Shown here in pieces: positions 14,261 to 23,143 of a DNA stretch of 64,000 nt. Under the pieces are notes generated by a model that made no database searches, was not told the origin of the DNA, and was given only the letters and a program-made list of their open reading frames with translations. Position numbers and translations under genes: made by a program. Source of the DNA: CAZAQV01 sp964487255 (GTDB taxonomy: Bacteria > Myxococcota_A > Polyangia > Polyangiales > CAZAQV01); NCBI GenBank assembly GCA_964487255.1, contig CAZAQV010000006.1:1-64000 (forward strand). The letters are read 5' to 3'. Within the stretch, counting starts at the first letter, position 1; each line of letters starts with the position of its first letter.

Positions 14261-17056
14261 ATTAACGAGCGCGCTCAGGGCTTGCTCGAGCTTGGACCGC
14301 TCGTCGGTCATCGAGCTTAGACGCTCGCGCTCCTTCTGCACCACGTCGGCGGGTGCGCGGTCGACAAAGCCTTTGTTCGAGAGCTTCTTTTCGACGACCT
14401 GCAGGTCTTTGGTGAGCTTACCGAGTGCGCGTTCAAGGCGAAGCCTCTCTTTTTCTGGGTCGACGAGCCCTTCGAGGGGGATCACGACCGATAGTCCCTC
14501 GACCACGGTCACAGAGCTTCGCTTCGGGGTCGCAGCGTCCGCTGCCGCGAGTTCGATATCTGCCACGCATAGCGCTTCGATGAGGTCCTTGCTCTGCTCG
14601 ACGAGTGTGAGCTGCGCCGCGTCTTCAGATTTGAGAATCACGCGCAAACGAGTCGCTCGTGGGACCTCGTGTTCTGTCCGCACGGCACGGCCCGCCCCGA
14701 TCACCCCCTGGAGCAGGCGCATGCTGGTTTCCGCGGCGTCGTCACGCAGGCACTCTATGTCGGCATCGGGGTACTGGTCGATCATGATGCTCTGGGCGGC
14801 GCTTGAGCCCTTGGGAACGCGCTGCCAGATCTCTTCGGTGATGAATGGAGCCATCGGATGAAGCGCACGAAGGACAGTTTCGAGCGTGTGCAGCAACGTG
14901 GACCGCGTATCGCTGGCGAGTGCGGCGTCGGTGCTCGCGAGCAGTGTCTTGCTCAACTCGAGGTACCAGTCACAAAACTCGTCCCATACAAAGTGGTAGA
15001 TGCCGAGGGTAGCGTCGTCGATGCGGTATTCACCGATGCCCATATGGGCGCTTTCGACGGCTCTACCCAGCCGTGACAATACCCAGCGGTTGACGAGGTG
15101 CTTGGCCTGGCGAGGCTCAAAGCCATCGCGCGCCTTTTCAGGATGGCCCTCAATGCTCATCAATGCAAAGCGTGAGGCGTTCCAAATCTTATTGCAGAAG
15201 TTGCGGTACCCCTCGACGCGCTTGAGCGAAAGCGCGATACGTCGCGATTGCGGTGAGTACGAAAGCAATGTGAGACGCAGCGCATCGGCGCCATACGCGG
15301 GGAAGCCTTCGGGATAGGTTTTTTTGAGGTACTTCTTGGCCTTGTCGCCGCCTCCGTCGCGCTCCGCTTTTGCAAAGAGCTCGTCGAGGGATGCGCCACG
15401 AATGACGTCAAGCGGATCGACGACATTGCCCTTCGTCTTACTCATCTTGTCGCCTTTTTCATCGGTTACGATGCCGGCAAGTAACACGCGCTTGAAGGGA
15501 ACCTCACCCATGAACTTGAGGCCCATCACAATCATCCGAGCGACCCAGAAGAACAGGATGTCGTATCCCGTTTCCATGTCTTGCGTCGGATAAAACTTGG
15601 CAAGCGCAGGTGGCGTCTTTTGAGGGTCGTCCGCATCCGGCCACCCCAAAGTTGAAAAGGGCCACAGCGCAGACGAAAACCACGTGTCGAGCACGTCATC
15701 ATCTTGCGTAATGTCGTTACTGCCACATCCGCCGCAGGTCGTCGCATCTTCGCGGCTCACCGTGACGTGTTCACATTTCGAGCAGTACCAAGCCGGGATA
15801 GGGTGACCCCACCAGAGCTGCCTCGAGATACACCAGTCTTGAATGTTGCGCATCCAGTGGAAGTAGGTCTTCGACCAGTCTGCGGGCAGAATCTCGATGT
15901 CGCCTTTTTCAACAGCCTCAATGGCGGGCTTGGCGAGAGGCTCCATCTTGACGAACCACTGCGTACTGATGATGGGCTCCACCACCTCACCGCTGCGCTG
16001 CGAGATGGGAAGCGTCATGTTGTGCTTTTTGACGCCACGCGCGAGCCCCTTTTCCTCCAGTGCGGCCATGACGGCTTTGCGCGCCACGAAACGGTCCATG
16101 CCGGCAAACGGGCCACACGCTTCGTTAAGCGTGCCGTCAAGGTTGAGAATGTTCAGCTCTTCAAGTTGATGTCGCTTGCCCGTTTCAAAGTCGTTCGGGT
16201 CGTGGGCAGGCGTGACCTTGACCACACCGGTGCCAAACTCCATGTCCACGAGTTCCGCATCGCAGATGATCGGAATCTCGCGGTCGACGAAGGGGTGACG
16301 CACCGTCTTGCCGTGCAGGTGCGTATAACGCTCGTCCTCGGGGTGGATCGCAACGGCGGTGTCGCCCAGCATGGTTTCGGGTCGCGTCGTGGAAACGATA
16401 ACTTCACCATCGCCGTCGCTGAGTGGATAAGCGAAATCGAAAAGTTTGCCTTCGACGTTCTCCTTGGTTTCGACCTCCAGGTCGCTGAGCGCTGTCTTGA
16501 GCTTAATGTCCCAGTTGATGAGGCGCGTGGCCCGATAGATGAGGCCTTCTTCGTACAGGCGAACGAAGACTTCGCGCACGGCGCGAGCGGGCCCTTCATC
16601 GAGCGTGAACAGGGTCCGGTCCCAATCGAGCGAACCGCCGAGTTCGCGAATCTGCTTGAGGATGCGACCGCCGGACTCGGCTTTCCATTTCCACACGCGG
16701 TCGACAAAGGCTTGGCGCCCTAGGTCGTGGCGTGTCGTGCCTTCACGAGCGAGCTGTCGTTCGACAATAATCTGCGTTGCGATGCCCGCGTGGTCCATGC
16801 CCGGCACCCACGCGACGTTTTTTCCCATCATGCGCTGGTAGCGGATGATGGCATCGGGAAAGGTCACGCGACATGCGTGCCCCATATGAAGCGAGCCTGT
16901 GACGTTCGGCGGCGGAAAGGTAATCGCGTAGGTTGGCCGCGGGTCCTCAGGGTCGTCGCTGCCGTGAAAATAGCCTTTCCCTTCCCAGAAGGCGTACCAC
17001 TTTGGCTCGACCTCGGTCGCATCGTAGACGGTGGCCAGTTCGCTTTTCTCAGTCAT
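14258..17056 (-). CDS. valS: valine--tRNA ligase
   Basis: Class I aminoacyl-tRNA synthetase of 932 residues, the normal bacterial size. The HIGH-type motif is HMGH (residues 57-60, in PPPNVTGSLHMGHAC). The KMSKS loop is KMSKTKGNVVDP near 535-545. Between them lie the CP1 editing domain (TTRPETMLGDTAVAIHPEDE) and WCISRQLWWGHPIPAW. A C-terminal coiled coil (VDPEKERLRLERALGKLTKD to the end) is the tRNA-binding arm typical of ValRS. It charges tRNA-Val in the cytoplasm. Several long open frames on the opposite strand are shadows of this gene. Confidence 0.97.
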   Translation of the reverse strand: MTEKSELATVYDATEVEPKWYAFWEGKGYFHGSDDPEDPRPTYAITFPPPNVTGSLHMGHACRVTFPDAIIRYQRMMGKNVAWVPGMDHAGIATQIIVERQLAREGTTRHDLGRQAFVDRVWKWKAESGGRILKQIRELGGSLDWDRTLFTLDEGPARAVREVFVRLYEEGLIYRATRLINWDIKLKTALSDLEVETKENVEGKLFDFAYPLSDGDGEVIVSTTRPETMLGDTAVAIHPEDERYTHLHGKTVRHPFVDREIPIICDAELVDMEFGTGVVKVTPAHDPNDFETGKRHQLEELNILNLDGTLNEACGPFAGMDRFVARKAVMAALEEKGLARGVKKHNMTLPISQRSGEVVEPIISTQWFVKMEPLAKPAIEAVEKGDIEILPADWSKTYFHWMRNIQDWCISRQLWWGHPIPAWYCSKCEHVTVSREDATTCGGCGSNDITQDDDVLDTWFSSALWPFSTLGWPDADDPQKTPPALAKFYPTQDMETGYDILFFWVARMIVMGLKFMGEVPFKRVLLAGIVTDEKGDKMSKTKGNVVDPLDVIRGASLDELFAKAERDGGGDKAKKYLKKTYPEGFPAYGADALRLTLLSYSPQSRRIALSLKRVEGYRNFCNKIWNASRFALMSIEGHPEKARDGFEPRQAKHLVNRWVLSRLGRAVESAHMGIGEYRIDDATLGIYHFVWDEFCDWYLELSKTLLASTDAALASDTRSTLLHTLETVLRALHPMAPFITEEIWQRVPKGSSAAQSIMIDQYPDADIECLRDDAAETSMRLLQGVIGAGRAVRTEHEVPRATRLRVILKSEDAAQLTLVEQSKDLIEALCVADIELAAADAATPKRSSVTVVEGLSVVIPLEGLVDPEKERLRLERALGKLTKDLQVVEKKLSNKGFVDRAPADVVQKERERLSSMTDERSKLEQALSALVN

Positions 17057-17146
17057 CGTGCCTCACATATCGCAGCGCTTCGATCGCAGCAACACACAGG
17101 GTGGAGCAACCGGGCAGGCGTGTCCTAAATGGGTTGAGGGATGGTT

Positions 17147-17249
17147 GCGATGAGCGGTAAGTACAGCCGCGATGAGCGGTCTTTCTCGTAACCCGATTTG
17201 CTATTTGCAAATCGCTGGTTGGAAGAGAAAGCCTAGCGAAGAGCCATAA
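17147..17249 (-). repeat. single copy of the interspersed repeat family, minus orientation
   Basis: On the minus strand it reads TTATGGCTCTTCGCTAGGCT, then hairpin arms CGATTTGC/GCAAATCG (plus-strand 17194-17201 and 17207-17214, loop of 5), flanked by AACC and GGTT, then GAGAAAGACCGCTCATCGC. ACCGCTCATCGC occurs twice (17147-17158 and 17169-17180), suggesting a partial second copy. It occupies most of the 201-base gap between valS and the response regulator. The hairpin arms differ from the tandem arrays at matching positions on both sides. Confidence 0.7.
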
Positions 17250-17257
17250 GCAGAGCG

Positions 17258-17944
17258 TTAGGCGGTGAGGCGGCGGATTTCTTCGCGGATGATCGTCTCC
17301 GCCAAGTCGGGAACAACCTCCCACACGACTTGCTCGATCACCTCGCGAGAAATGCCGAGCACGCCGTTGATCTGCTCTTCGGAAAGATTGAGGCCGCTCA
17401 GACGCTCTGCGAGGTCAGACGTGCCAGCGCTCACAGCTGCGGTAACCGGTGAAGCGGCGGGCGCTGCGGGCCGGGCTGCAGCTTTGGGCGCAGACGCTGC
17501 CTTGGGTGCGGACGCAGCGGGCGCGGCAGGCGGTCCCGGCGGACGTGGAACGGCGGGCTTGGGCACTGCCGCTGCTGCAGGGGCTGCTGCCGCTTTGGGC
17601 TTGGGTGCTGCCCCAGCGTACTGCACAGCCTTGTCGATCACAGCCTGCGAGTCGAAAGGTTTGAGGACGTGATCGATCGCGCCCGATGCCTCCCCTTTCG
17701 ATGCGTCGTACGGCGTTTGTTGCGATGCCAAAATGATAACGGGCTTGTTAGCAGCCTGGGCAATCGCGTAGCCGTCTGGGCTCATGCTAGCGTCGGCAAA
17801 GATGAGGTCAGCGCTGCCCGCCTGGTCAATGGCAGCTTGCCCATTGTCGACGATACTGAGCTCAACATCCTCGGCTGCAAAAGTGAGCTCAAAGAGCTTT
17901 CGAACGGTAATGCTGTCATCGGCGACGAGAATCTTGACGGTCAC
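17258..17944 (-). CDS. response regulator receiver protein with Ala/Pro linker and C-terminal effector helix
   Basis: 228 residues. The receiver domain (about 1-110) has acidic residues D9-D10, phospho-acceptor D51 in FADASMSPDG, Ser at LAS near 73 and K95 in HVLKPF, so it should be phosphorylatable. A long Ala/Pro/Lys linker (about 112-170) joins it to a conserved C-terminal segment (ISREVIEQVVWEVVPDLAET and onward). That segment also ends many myxobacterial single-receiver proteins, some of which are motility or polarity factors. No kinase gene is adjacent; the output is unknown. Divergent from trmB with 24 bases between the starts. Confidence 0.8.
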   Translation of the reverse strand: MTVKILVADDSITVRKLFELTFAAEDVELSIVDNGQAAIDQAGSADLIFADASMSPDGYAIAQAANKPVIILASQQTPYDASKGEASGAIDHVLKPFDSQAVIDKAVQYAGAAPKPKAAAAPAAAAVPKPAVPRPPGPPAAPAASAPKAASAPKAAARPAAPAASPVTAAVSAGTSDLAERLSGLNLSEEQINGVLGISREVIEQVVWEVVPDLAETIIREEIRRLTA

Positions 17945-17968
17945 AAAGCCTCCAAAGTTGCTAGGGCG

Positions 17969-18640
17969 ATGAATACGCCAATCATTGCGAATTCGTCAAG
18001 AATGAACGACATTCTTCCCATCGACGATTCCAGACGCTTCTATTACAGGGACAACGCGCCGCGCCCAAAAGATGGCCCAATCGTCCTTCCCGATCTTTTC
18101 GCCGCCGACCTGCAAAATCCGTCCAATACGGATCTTGAGGTCGACATCGGCTTCGGCCGTGGACGGTCGGTGTTCGCGAGAGCAGAGCGTAATCCGCAAG
18201 CGCGACTACTCGCCATCGAGGTCAAGACCAAGTGGGCATACAAAGTGGCCGAACGCGTCGAGCGCGCAGGCCTCAGCTCTCGCGTCGTGGTCTGGGCGGC
18301 GGATGCACGGGAGATCTTGGCGCGATCGGGTCCTGATGGATGCGTCGCGCGAATGTACGTTCACTTCCCCGACCCATGGTGGAAGAAGCGCCACGCGGGC
18401 AGGCTGGTCGTTGCAGAAGCCTTTGCGTCAGACGCGGCTCGACTTCTACGTGCTGGAGGACAAGTCTTCGTACAGACCGACGTCGAAGAGCGGGCAAACG
18501 AATACGAAAATACCCTTGTCGGAGCGGGTTTTGCGACAGAGTGGGTGACGAGCAACCCATTTGGATCTGTCTCGAACCGGGAGGTGCGCTCCGAAGAAGA
18601 CGGCCTCCCGGTGTATCGGCTCTTGGCAACGCGCAGCTAG
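17969..18640 (+). CDS. trmB: tRNA (guanine-N7-)-methyltransferase
   Basis: SAM-dependent enzyme that makes m7G46 in tRNA. ATG 17969 (after AGGG) gives 223 residues; ATG 18002 (MNDILPIDD) is an alternative. The motifs are TrmB-specific: DIGFGRGRSVFARAERNP for SAM binding, LLAIEVKTKWAYKVAERV, VVWAADAREIL and YVHFPDPWWKKRHAGR, the family's catalytic NFPDPWPKKRH with His and Trp substitutions. FVQTDVEERANEYE completes the C-terminal part. It is read away from the response regulator gene. Confidence 0.9.
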   Translation: MNTPIIANSSRMNDILPIDDSRRFYYRDNAPRPKDGPIVLPDLFAADLQNPSNTDLEVDIGFGRGRSVFARAERNPQARLLAIEVKTKWAYKVAERVERAGLSSRVVVWAADAREILARSGPDGCVARMYVHFPDPWWKKRHAGRLVVAEAFASDAARLLRAGGQVFVQTDVEERANEYENTLVGAGFATEWVTSNPFGSVSNREVRSEEDGLPVYRLLATRS

Positions 18641-18662
18641 CGTTGCAGCGACCAAACCGAAA

Positions 18663-18920
18663 CTACGAGGCCTGTTGCTCGCCTTCGTCCGAATCGTCGG
18701 CCGATTCGGATGGGGCTTCAATGGTACCCACCGACGACTTAAGGCCCTTCTCGGTCTTTTGTTTTTCGATGCGCTGCTTCATCGAAATCACCTTGCGATA
18801 GACCGAGGCGAACTCTTTATGGCGAGCTGCCATCGTAGGTGTCCCACCGCGAAGCAGGGTCTGAAAGATGAACTCGAGCAGTTGAACTTCGCCCTCGGAA
18901 AATGAATTGCTGATTCGCAT
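18663..18920 (-). CDS. small uncharacterised protein
   Basis: 85 residues with a compact helical core (FSEGEVQLLEFIFQTLLRGG, then VYRKVISMKQRIEKQKTEKG) and an acidic Ser/Glu/Asp tail. No signal, membrane segment or known motif. It looks like a real cytoplasmic protein because hydrophobic positions are regularly spaced and the frame is the only plausible one between trmB and the structured intergenic region. Function unknown; a small regulator or subunit are both possible. Confidence 0.5.
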   Translation of the reverse strand: MRISNSFSEGEVQLLEFIFQTLLRGGTPTMAARHKEFASVYRKVISMKQRIEKQKTEKGLKSSVGTIEAPSESADDSDEGEQQAS

Positions 18921-19045
18921 TCTGGCGATCTACCAGGCACCCACAAAGACGACAATAACTGACGTGACATGTAGGGTCACATATGTCTTGTCTCAGTTCG
19001 AGATTGACAGTTTATCTATCAGTAATAATGAGGTTAAAGTTGCGT

Positions 19046-19112
19046 GTGAGAAAACACATTGCAGATCGGATAGATCGGGCTTCTCACGAACGATCCAGGT
19101 GTCACCTAGATC
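19046..19112. repeat. two adjacent palindromes downstream of pilB
   Basis: GTGAGAA and TTCTCAC (about 19046-19088) enclose GATCG-GATA-GATCG. They are followed by a near-perfect palindrome CGATC-C-AGGTG-T-CACCT-A-GATCG (about 19090-19112), 13 bases before the pilB stop. The surrounding 204-base gap (18921-19124) is AT-richer than the genes and otherwise empty. Possible pilB transcript end or an operator for the small gene at 18663-18920. Confidence 0.45.
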
Positions 19113-19124
19113 GCGGAGGCGATC

Positions 19125-20828
19125 TTAGTGCGAATCCGCGGCAGTACAGCGAAGCACTTCCTCGATCGTGGTGACTCCCTCGATCACCTTCTTGATCCCG
19201 GCCATGCGCAGCGTGTCGACGCCTTCTTGAATCATCTGCATTTTGAGTTCGGCCGTGGTTGCGCCCTCAAGAACCATCTCTTTGAGTCGGTCGGTCATCG
19301 GCATCACTTCGTAGAGAGCAACGCGTCCCTTGTAACCGTTGCCACCGCACTTGTCGCACCCCTTGCCCTTGAATAGCGGTTGCGAAGCTTGCTCCTCGCT
19401 GGCCCCAATATCGAGCATCGCCTGCTGGTTCGGCGCGATCTGTTCTTTGCAGTTGGAGCACACGCGGCGCGCCAATCGCTGTGCGAGCACCAAGTTCAGC
19501 GCCGCGGTCACGAGAAAGGGCTCGATGCCCATGTTGAGCAGGCGGGTGACGGTGCTCGGCGCGTCGTTGGTGTGGAGCGTGGACAGCACCATGTGCCCCG
19601 TCAGCGCTGCCTTGACCGCGATTTCTCCGGTCTCAAAGTCGCGAATCTCGCCGACCATGATGATGTCGGGGTCCTGGCGCAAGAACGAACGCAGCGTAGC
19701 CGAGAAGTTGAGGCCGATGTCCTCTTGTTGCTGGACCTGATTGATTCCGTAGAGATTGAACTCGACCGGGTCTTCGGCTGTGCTGATGTTGGTTTGTTCG
19801 TCGTTGAGTTCGGCCAGGGCCGAGTACAGCGTCGTCGTTTTACCAGAACCGGTCGGACCGGTCACAAGACACATGCCGTAGGGGTTGTGAATCGCCTTTT
19901 TGAAGTCTGCGAGAGGCTTTGCCTCGAAGCCGAGTTTGGTCATGTCGAGCTGAAGGTTCGACTTGTCCAGAAGGCGAAGACAGATCTTCTCGCCGAAGAG
20001 CGTCGGCAAGACCGAGACGCGAAAGTCCATTTCTTTGCCTTTGCCCAGTTTGAGCTTGATGCGGCCGTCCTGCGGCAAACGTCGCTCGGCGATGTCGAGC
20101 GAACTCATGATCTTCAAGCGAGACGCAATTGCGTTGCGCAGCTTGAGCGGCGGGCGCATCTCCTCGTGAAGTACACCATCGACGCGGTAGCGAACGCGTA
20201 AGGACTTTTCGTAGGGTTCGACGTGAATGTCGGATGCGCCTTTTTTAATGGCATTGAGTAGTATCGCGTTACATAGGCGTATGACTGGCGCGTCGGCCGA
20301 GGCGCTCTCGAGATCGACGATGTCATCGTCGTCCATGGTTTCGAAATCGATGTCTTCTTCATTGAAGCCTTCCATGATGTCGTCGTAGGAGATCGACTCA
20401 TCGGCTTTTTGATAATGCCGATCGATGGCATCCATGATTGCGGCTTCGGAGGCGACAACCGGCTCTAGCGCGTAACCGGTCAGAAACTTCACGTCGTCGA
20501 CAGCATTGAGGTTCGAGGGGTCGGCCATCGCGACAATGAGCGTCGCACCCGCGCGCGAAATCGGCATGATCCGGTGCTTGAGACAGACCTCGTATTTGAT
20601 CAGCTTGACGATTTCGGGGTCGACCTCGTACTCGCTGAGGTCAATGGACTGAACGTTGTACTGCTTCGACAGAAACTCGGTGATCTCTTCGTCGGAGATC
20701 GCGCCCATTTTGGCGAGCGTATAGCCCAGGCTTTTTCCACTTTGACGCTTTTCGTTTTGTGCCTCGCGAAGTTGCTCGAGGCTGATCATGCGTTGACGGA
20801 CGAGAAGCTCTCCAATGCGGTCTGTCAT
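19125..20828 (-). CDS. pilB: type IV pilus assembly ATPase
   Basis: Hexameric ATPase that powers pilus extension at the inner-membrane base; 567 residues from ATG 20828. The N-terminal MshEN-type domain (RIGELLVRQRMISLEQL and SIDLSEYEVDPEIVKLIKYE) precedes an acidic segment (DFETMDDDDIVDLESA, about 161-176). The ATPase core has GPTGSGKTTT (Walker A, about 324-333), the Asp box, DIIMVGEIRD (Walker B, 388-397) and the His box LSTLHTND. Two CXXC pairs, CSNC (457-460) and CDKC (491-494), form the zinc site of PilB/GspE. The pilin gene lies 34 kb away on the same strand; no pilT or pilC is nearby. A GspE role is less likely because of the N-terminal domain. Confidence 0.9.
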   Translation of the reverse strand: MTDRIGELLVRQRMISLEQLREAQNEKRQSGKSLGYTLAKMGAISDEEITEFLSKQYNVQSIDLSEYEVDPEIVKLIKYEVCLKHRIMPISRAGATLIVAMADPSNLNAVDDVKFLTGYALEPVVASEAAIMDAIDRHYQKADESISYDDIMEGFNEEDIDFETMDDDDIVDLESASADAPVIRLCNAILLNAIKKGASDIHVEPYEKSLRVRYRVDGVLHEEMRPPLKLRNAIASRLKIMSSLDIAERRLPQDGRIKLKLGKGKEMDFRVSVLPTLFGEKICLRLLDKSNLQLDMTKLGFEAKPLADFKKAIHNPYGMCLVTGPTGSGKTTTLYSALAELNDEQTNISTAEDPVEFNLYGINQVQQQEDIGLNFSATLRSFLRQDPDIIMVGEIRDFETGEIAVKAALTGHMVLSTLHTNDAPSTVTRLLNMGIEPFLVTAALNLVLAQRLARRVCSNCKEQIAPNQQAMLDIGASEEQASQPLFKGKGCDKCGGNGYKGRVALYEVMPMTDRLKEMVLEGATTAELKMQMIQEGVDTLRMAGIKKVIEGVTTIEEVLRCTAADSH

Positions 20829-20917
20829 AGCTAAGCAGAATACAACAAGCGGGACCGTTTTCGGCGGGTAAATTAGGGCCAATCGCATCGACCGGGCGTG
20901 CTAACCTGCGTTGGCGG

Positions 20918-22195
20918 ATGACTGGGATTTCGAGCGCGCTCAGGGCTGCACACCTCGACCTTCGTGATTTCGAGCGGCGCGTGGTCTTGATGGAGCCCGA
21001 TCGGCATCGAGCCCGCGAAATTGCAGAGTTGTTTGAGTCTCAAGGGTGGTACGCAGAAGCGCTCGCGAGCTATCGGCTGGCGGGCGAAGAGGAAACGGCG
21101 ACCGTACTCGCGTCACGCTTTGGCGAAGCGCCAAAACGACGGTCGGCGCCTGCGCCGATCGCGGTCCAACTTCCGGCCGAGGGGCCGTATACGCTGTTTG
21201 AGGAACTGACGATGGCGCTGCAAGCCAGGGGCGAGGAAGGGGTCGCTGAAAGCTTCGCTTCCCGTTTCGCTCGCTCGCTCGCAGGTGACGGTTTGCCGCC
21301 CGAGACGGTCGTTCAGTCCGGTGCCAAGCTTGAAGCCTTGCACGGGCCGCTGGCGAACTTGCGCGTGGAGATCGCGGCCGCACTACTGTGTCTTGGCGAG
21401 GACGCCGGCGCCTACCAGGTTCTCGTGCGTGAGGCCGGCCGTCCCGCCGCGACGCTTCGTACAAAAAAGCTTCTCGCTGGCGTTCTCGAAGCGCGCGGGC
21501 GTCGCTCCGAGGCGCTGGCGCTTTACGAGGACATCGCGGCGTCGCGAATCGACTACCCTGGCGTACAGGCGGCTCTCACGCGCCTCGCAAGGGTCGGTAC
21601 CGCCGAACGCCGCTACGCTGAGCAAATCTGCCTTCACGAGGTGGATGGCGTGAGCGCCGTACGGCGTGCATTCGATGCCCATCTCGGTCGCGAAGTCGTC
21701 ATCAAGCGGGGTTCTGGGTCGTGCTTTCGTGCTCGGATGGAGCGCGAGCTGGAGGTTTGCGAGCGCGCAGCGCACCCGGCGCTGGTCACCATTTTGGACG
21801 TCGATCCCCATGACCACCTCGTGGTCTACGAGTCACTCGAAGGGAGCCTTGCGAGCGACGAGCGAGCGCGGGCCTTCGCCCGCGACGCATTTCGTTGGTC
21901 GACGGTCGCGTACGCGCTGGCTGCGATGCACGAGGCGGGGCTTGTTCACGGTCGTATCACCCACGAACACGTGTTGTTCTCGAACACGCGGGGGCTCGTG
22001 CTCGGCGGCCTTGCGGGCGCAAGCGATGAGCTCGTCCGAGCTCCAGAGGATGTGGCCGCTCTGGCGACTTGCCTGAGGCGCCACGTTGTCGAACCCAACG
22101 AGGCGCAGCACCAGGTGCTGGAGGCTTGCACCGCCGTCGATCCTGCGTCCCGACCCGCCGCCAAGGCACTTGCGCGAGCGCTGCGAGACGGCTGA
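20918..22195 (+). CDS. TPR-type protein with a C-terminal pseudokinase domain
   Basis: 425 residues. Residues 1-235 form helical TPR-like pairs (ELFESQGWYAEALASYRLAG, GVLEARGRRSEALALYEDIA). From about 240 a small protein-kinase fold is recognisable: HLGREVVIKRGSG keeps the ATP-site Lys (VIK), then HPALVTILDVDPHDHLVVYE and LAAMHEAGLVHGRITHEHVL. In that last segment the catalytic HRD Asp is replaced (HGR), and the DFG position reads LGG. It is therefore probably catalytically dead and acts by binding. It is divergent from pilB (89 bases apart) and leads into the TPR membrane protein. Confidence 0.72.
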   Translation: MTGISSALRAAHLDLRDFERRVVLMEPDRHRAREIAELFESQGWYAEALASYRLAGEEETATVLASRFGEAPKRRSAPAPIAVQLPAEGPYTLFEELTMALQARGEEGVAESFASRFARSLAGDGLPPETVVQSGAKLEALHGPLANLRVEIAAALLCLGEDAGAYQVLVREAGRPAATLRTKKLLAGVLEARGRRSEALALYEDIAASRIDYPGVQAALTRLARVGTAERRYAEQICLHEVDGVSAVRRAFDAHLGREVVIKRGSGSCFRARMERELEVCERAAHPALVTILDVDPHDHLVVYESLEGSLASDERARAFARDAFRWSTVAYALAAMHEAGLVHGRITHEHVLFSNTRGLVLGGLAGASDELVRAPEDVAALATCLRRHVVEPNEAQHQVLEACTAVDPASRPAAKALARALRDG

Positions 22196-22233
22196 GGCGC
22201 GCGCTGACAGGGGCTGTGCTAGGGTCCGCCCCC

Positions 22234-23130
22234 ATGGCGAAGGAGCGACCAGAACTGGGCAAACGACCTGATCCGAGCGAAGCACTGCAAAAGCTCGAGC
22301 AGCCCAAGGTTAAGGTAAAAGCTATCGCGACGATCGTAGTCGTGTTCGTCCTGCTTTGGGCCACGGCGATCGGACTCGAACCGTGGGCGGGCATCGCGCC
22401 GATCATCATCGTCGGTGTGCTGACCGTCGTGGCAGTCGGCTTCGCACTTTATCTCTGGCGGCTCACGCGCAAGTCGAGCGACGTGGTCAACCTGCTCAAG
22501 GGCGCCACCGATGCCGCGGGCCGCGAGGCTGCGCTCAGTCAACTTCGTGAAGAGCGTCTCGCGAAGGGTGGTGGCGGCGACGCGATGAAAGCGCTCGCCG
22601 AGGCGCAGCTGCTCGCACAGGAACAGCCCAGTGAGGCGATTCGCGTCTTGGAGCAAATCGACCTCAAAAAAGCACCCGCCATGGTGCAAGACGACATCCG
22701 CGCGAACCTCGCGCTGCTCTACCTGATGAACAATCGCCCGAAGGACGCCAAGCCACTCGTCGAAGAAATGCGCCTCGACCGCCAACAACAAGCCCAAGCA
22801 AAGGCGATGTATGCAGCGGTGATGGCCGAGACCTATGCGCGTACTGGCGCCCCGGAAGAAGCGCTCAAACTTCTTGAGACCTACGATCCAGATTCGGGCG
22901 ACTACGGCGAGATGACGGGCATGCTCTACCGCGCGCAGGTCTACGCCTACTACGCAGCGAAAAAGCGTGGGCAGGCGAAAACGGCGATGCACCGCATGGC
23001 TCGACAAGATATCAACCTCGTCGCCGCGTTCGTCGTTAAAGGCCGCAATCCAGAGCTCAAGCAGATGGCCAAGCAGCTCCTTCAAAAGTCGGGCGCGATA
23101 CCGAAACAAAAAATGCAGATCATGCGGTAG
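22234..23130 (+). CDS. TPR-repeat inner-membrane protein
   Basis: 298 residues from ATG 22234. Two membrane helices (AIATIVVVFVLLWATAIGLE and IAPIIIVGVLTVVAVGFALY, about 29-72) precede a Leu/Ala-rich soluble part with TPR-like units (EAIRVLEQIDLKKAPAMVQD, LALLYLMNNRPKDAKPLVEE, AETYARTGAPEEALKLLETY). No catalytic motif. It lies 38 bases after the pseudokinase and 13 before the EEP lipoprotein, so the three may be one transcript. The frame is open upstream, but that segment only mirrors the end of the pseudokinase gene. Confidence 0.75.
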   Translation: MAKERPELGKRPDPSEALQKLEQPKVKVKAIATIVVVFVLLWATAIGLEPWAGIAPIIIVGVLTVVAVGFALYLWRLTRKSSDVVNLLKGATDAAGREAALSQLREERLAKGGGGDAMKALAEAQLLAQEQPSEAIRVLEQIDLKKAPAMVQDDIRANLALLYLMNNRPKDAKPLVEEMRLDRQQQAQAKAMYAAVMAETYARTGAPEEALKLLETYDPDSGDYGEMTGMLYRAQVYAYYAAKKRGQAKTAMHRMARQDINLVAAFVVKGRNPELKQMAKQLLQKSGAIPKQKMQIMR

Positions 23131-23143
23131 AAGCGAGTTCGCC

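Noticed and set aside
15704..16723. 339-codon frame opposite valS
   Set aside because: Antisense shadow of a highly conserved synthetase; composition (His/Asp/Val/Arg-rich) is typical of reverse reading in high-GC genes.
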